Shown here one piece after another: positions 63,418-64,000 of a stretch of DNA of 64,000 nt. How positions within the stretch are numbered: the stretch's first letter is position 1; every line of letters starts with the position of its first letter. The stretch is from JAWKWH01 sp965204295 (GTDB lineage: Bacteria > Pseudomonadota > Alphaproteobacteria > Rhizobiales > Rhizobiaceae). A program made the position numbers and the translations under genes. Under the pieces are notes generated by a model. It was not told where the DNA came from, made no database searches, and saw only the letters and a program-made list of their open reading frames with translations. The stretch is taken from contig OZ241973.1 in assembly GCA_965204295.1 (NCBI GenBank), positions 3,224,001-3,288,000 of the forward strand. Direction: 5' to 3'.

Positions 63418-63585
63418 GCCCAAAAACCGTGCAGCGACGAAACCTGCCCGGCTCTTAATCAGAGAACTGCGCTACCGCAAATGAATTGTTCGCCCGCTAG
63501 GCGTCGCCGCGCGCCCTCTTTCAAATCCGGTACGGAAAGCGTAATCGCTTTCACACAATGGGAAGAAGGCGAATTCCGTCCGCTT
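63418..63585. promoter_or_regulatory. Divergent intergenic region, ispD / dusB-ntrBC
   Basis: A 168-bp gap between the divergent ispD(F) and dusB-ntr operons must contain both promoters. I found no confident -35/-10 pair or NtrC/sigma-54 box (GG-N10-GC) by eye. Confidence 0.35.
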
Positions 63586-64000
63586 ATGACTGAAAGCATG
63601 CATAATGATTTTGCCGTTGCGATTGTCGCGGCAGGGCGCGGAGAACGCGCCGGACAATCATCCGAAGGTCCAAAGCAGTTTCGGTTGATCGGCGGAGAGC
63701 CGGTTTTGGCTCTGACGGTGAAGGCGTTTTCAAGCCACCCGCTAATCGGCCCGATCGCAATCGCCATTCACCGCGACGATATGGCGTTGTTCACCGGCGC
63801 CATGGGAGAACTTGCAAGTCGGGTGGTTCCGGTTGAGGGAGGATATTCGCGCCAGGAATCGGTATTGCGCGCGCTGCGTCGTCTCGGCGAATTTGATCCC
63901 GAATTTGTCATGATCCACGACGGTGTGCGGCCTTTTATCGAAAAAGAACTTATCGACCGGCTTGGGGCGGCTGTCGAACGATCATCAGGCGCGCTGCCCG
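63586..64000 (+). CDS. ispD: IspD (or IspDF) N-terminus, partial
   Basis: The first 138 codons of 2-C-methyl-D-erythritol 4-phosphate cytidylyltransferase, third enzyme of the MEP isoprenoid pathway, cut by the window edge. It shows the CTP-binding loop AIVAAGRGERAG with EGPKQFRLIGGEPVLALTVK (Gly-rich and conserved Lys), RQESVLRALRRL and the DGVRPFI motif. In alphaproteobacteria ispD is commonly fused to ispF and lies divergent from dusB-ntrBC, as here. ATG at 63586 or 63598; no strong ribosome site decides. Confidence 0.9.
   Translation, partial: MTESMHNDFAVAIVAAGRGERAGQSSEGPKQFRLIGGEPVLALTVKAFSSHPLIGPIAIAIHRDDMALFTGAMGELASRVVPVEGGYSRQESVLRALRRLGEFDPEFVMIHDGVRPFIEKELIDRLGAAVERSSGALP

Overview
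The window is alphaproteobacterial chromosome. Its right-hand third (about 43.8-64 kb) is a conserved housekeeping block in a gene order typical of Alphaproteobacteria: rlpA, tmk-holB-metG-tatD-MBL hydrolase, ybaK-like, mazG, then on the minus strand dusB-ntrB-ntrC-ntrY-ntrX-trkA-D-amino-acid aminotransferase-hfq-hflX, with ispD(F) divergent and running off the right edge. An Mla-type lipid transport operon and the glpD-glpR pair also look like resident genes. Genus cannot be read from the sequence; a Rhizobiales/Rhodospirillales-like genome with roseobacter-like accessory genes is an inference.

Layout. 0-2.3 kb: end of an M24 hydrolase (EutD/DoeA-like), an EutA-like Asp/Glu racemase-superfamily protein and a creatinase with its catalytic residues. 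2.4-4.8 kb: glpD and glpR, overlapping by 4 bp. 4.9-7.9 kb: an insertion graveyard in which a DUF2924 plus broken serine-recombinase unit sits inside a split IS630, followed by a broken XRE-cupin regulator. 7.9-24 kb: a compact catabolic island with an AhpD-like protein, a four-gene polar amino acid ABC importer, a GST, a Rieske ferredoxin with a membrane di-iron desaturase-like enzyme, an M29/NicX-like protein, a LysR regulator, a Rieske oxygenase, a phytanoyl-CoA-dioxygenase-like enzyme, heterotetrameric sarcosine oxidase (soxBDAG) and a Rid protein. 24-27.3 kb: scars (AEC transporter and IclR gene each cut at the 3' end, broken ISAs1, phage and IS630 crumbs) and an intact XRE-cupin regulator. 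27.7-29.9 kb: an unusual pair, a RecB-like PD-(D/E)XK protein followed by a beta-CASP metallo-beta-lactamase RNase. 29.9-35.4 kb: a dipeptide epimerase with one nonsense codon, then the Mla/MCE operon and its terminator. 35.4-38.1 kb: IS630 (interrupted by an IS256 piece), and remnants of ghrA, creatininase, IS1380 and hsdR. 38.1-41.4 kb: sugar-acid genes (truncated dgoA, dgoK, RraA-like, 2-hydroxyacid dehydrogenase, VOC). 41.4-43.4 kb: a damaged IS3 element abutting a HerA-like ATPase fragment. 43.45 kb: tRNA-Ser(UGA), which separates the accessory DNA from the housekeeping block.

How the genes fit together. Creatinase makes sarcosine from creatine and soxBDAG oxidises sarcosine to glycine, so creatine use looks possible, while creatininase is destroyed. 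The island combines an amino-acid-type importer, two independent Rieske/di-iron oxygenation units, a ring-cleavage-like protein and an N-methyl-amino-acid oxidase under a LysR regulator. I infer an uptake and degradation route for an N-methylated heterocycle or betaine; the exact substrate is not readable here. This cluster and the PD-(D/E)XK/beta-CASP pair are the two best candidates for undescribed biology.
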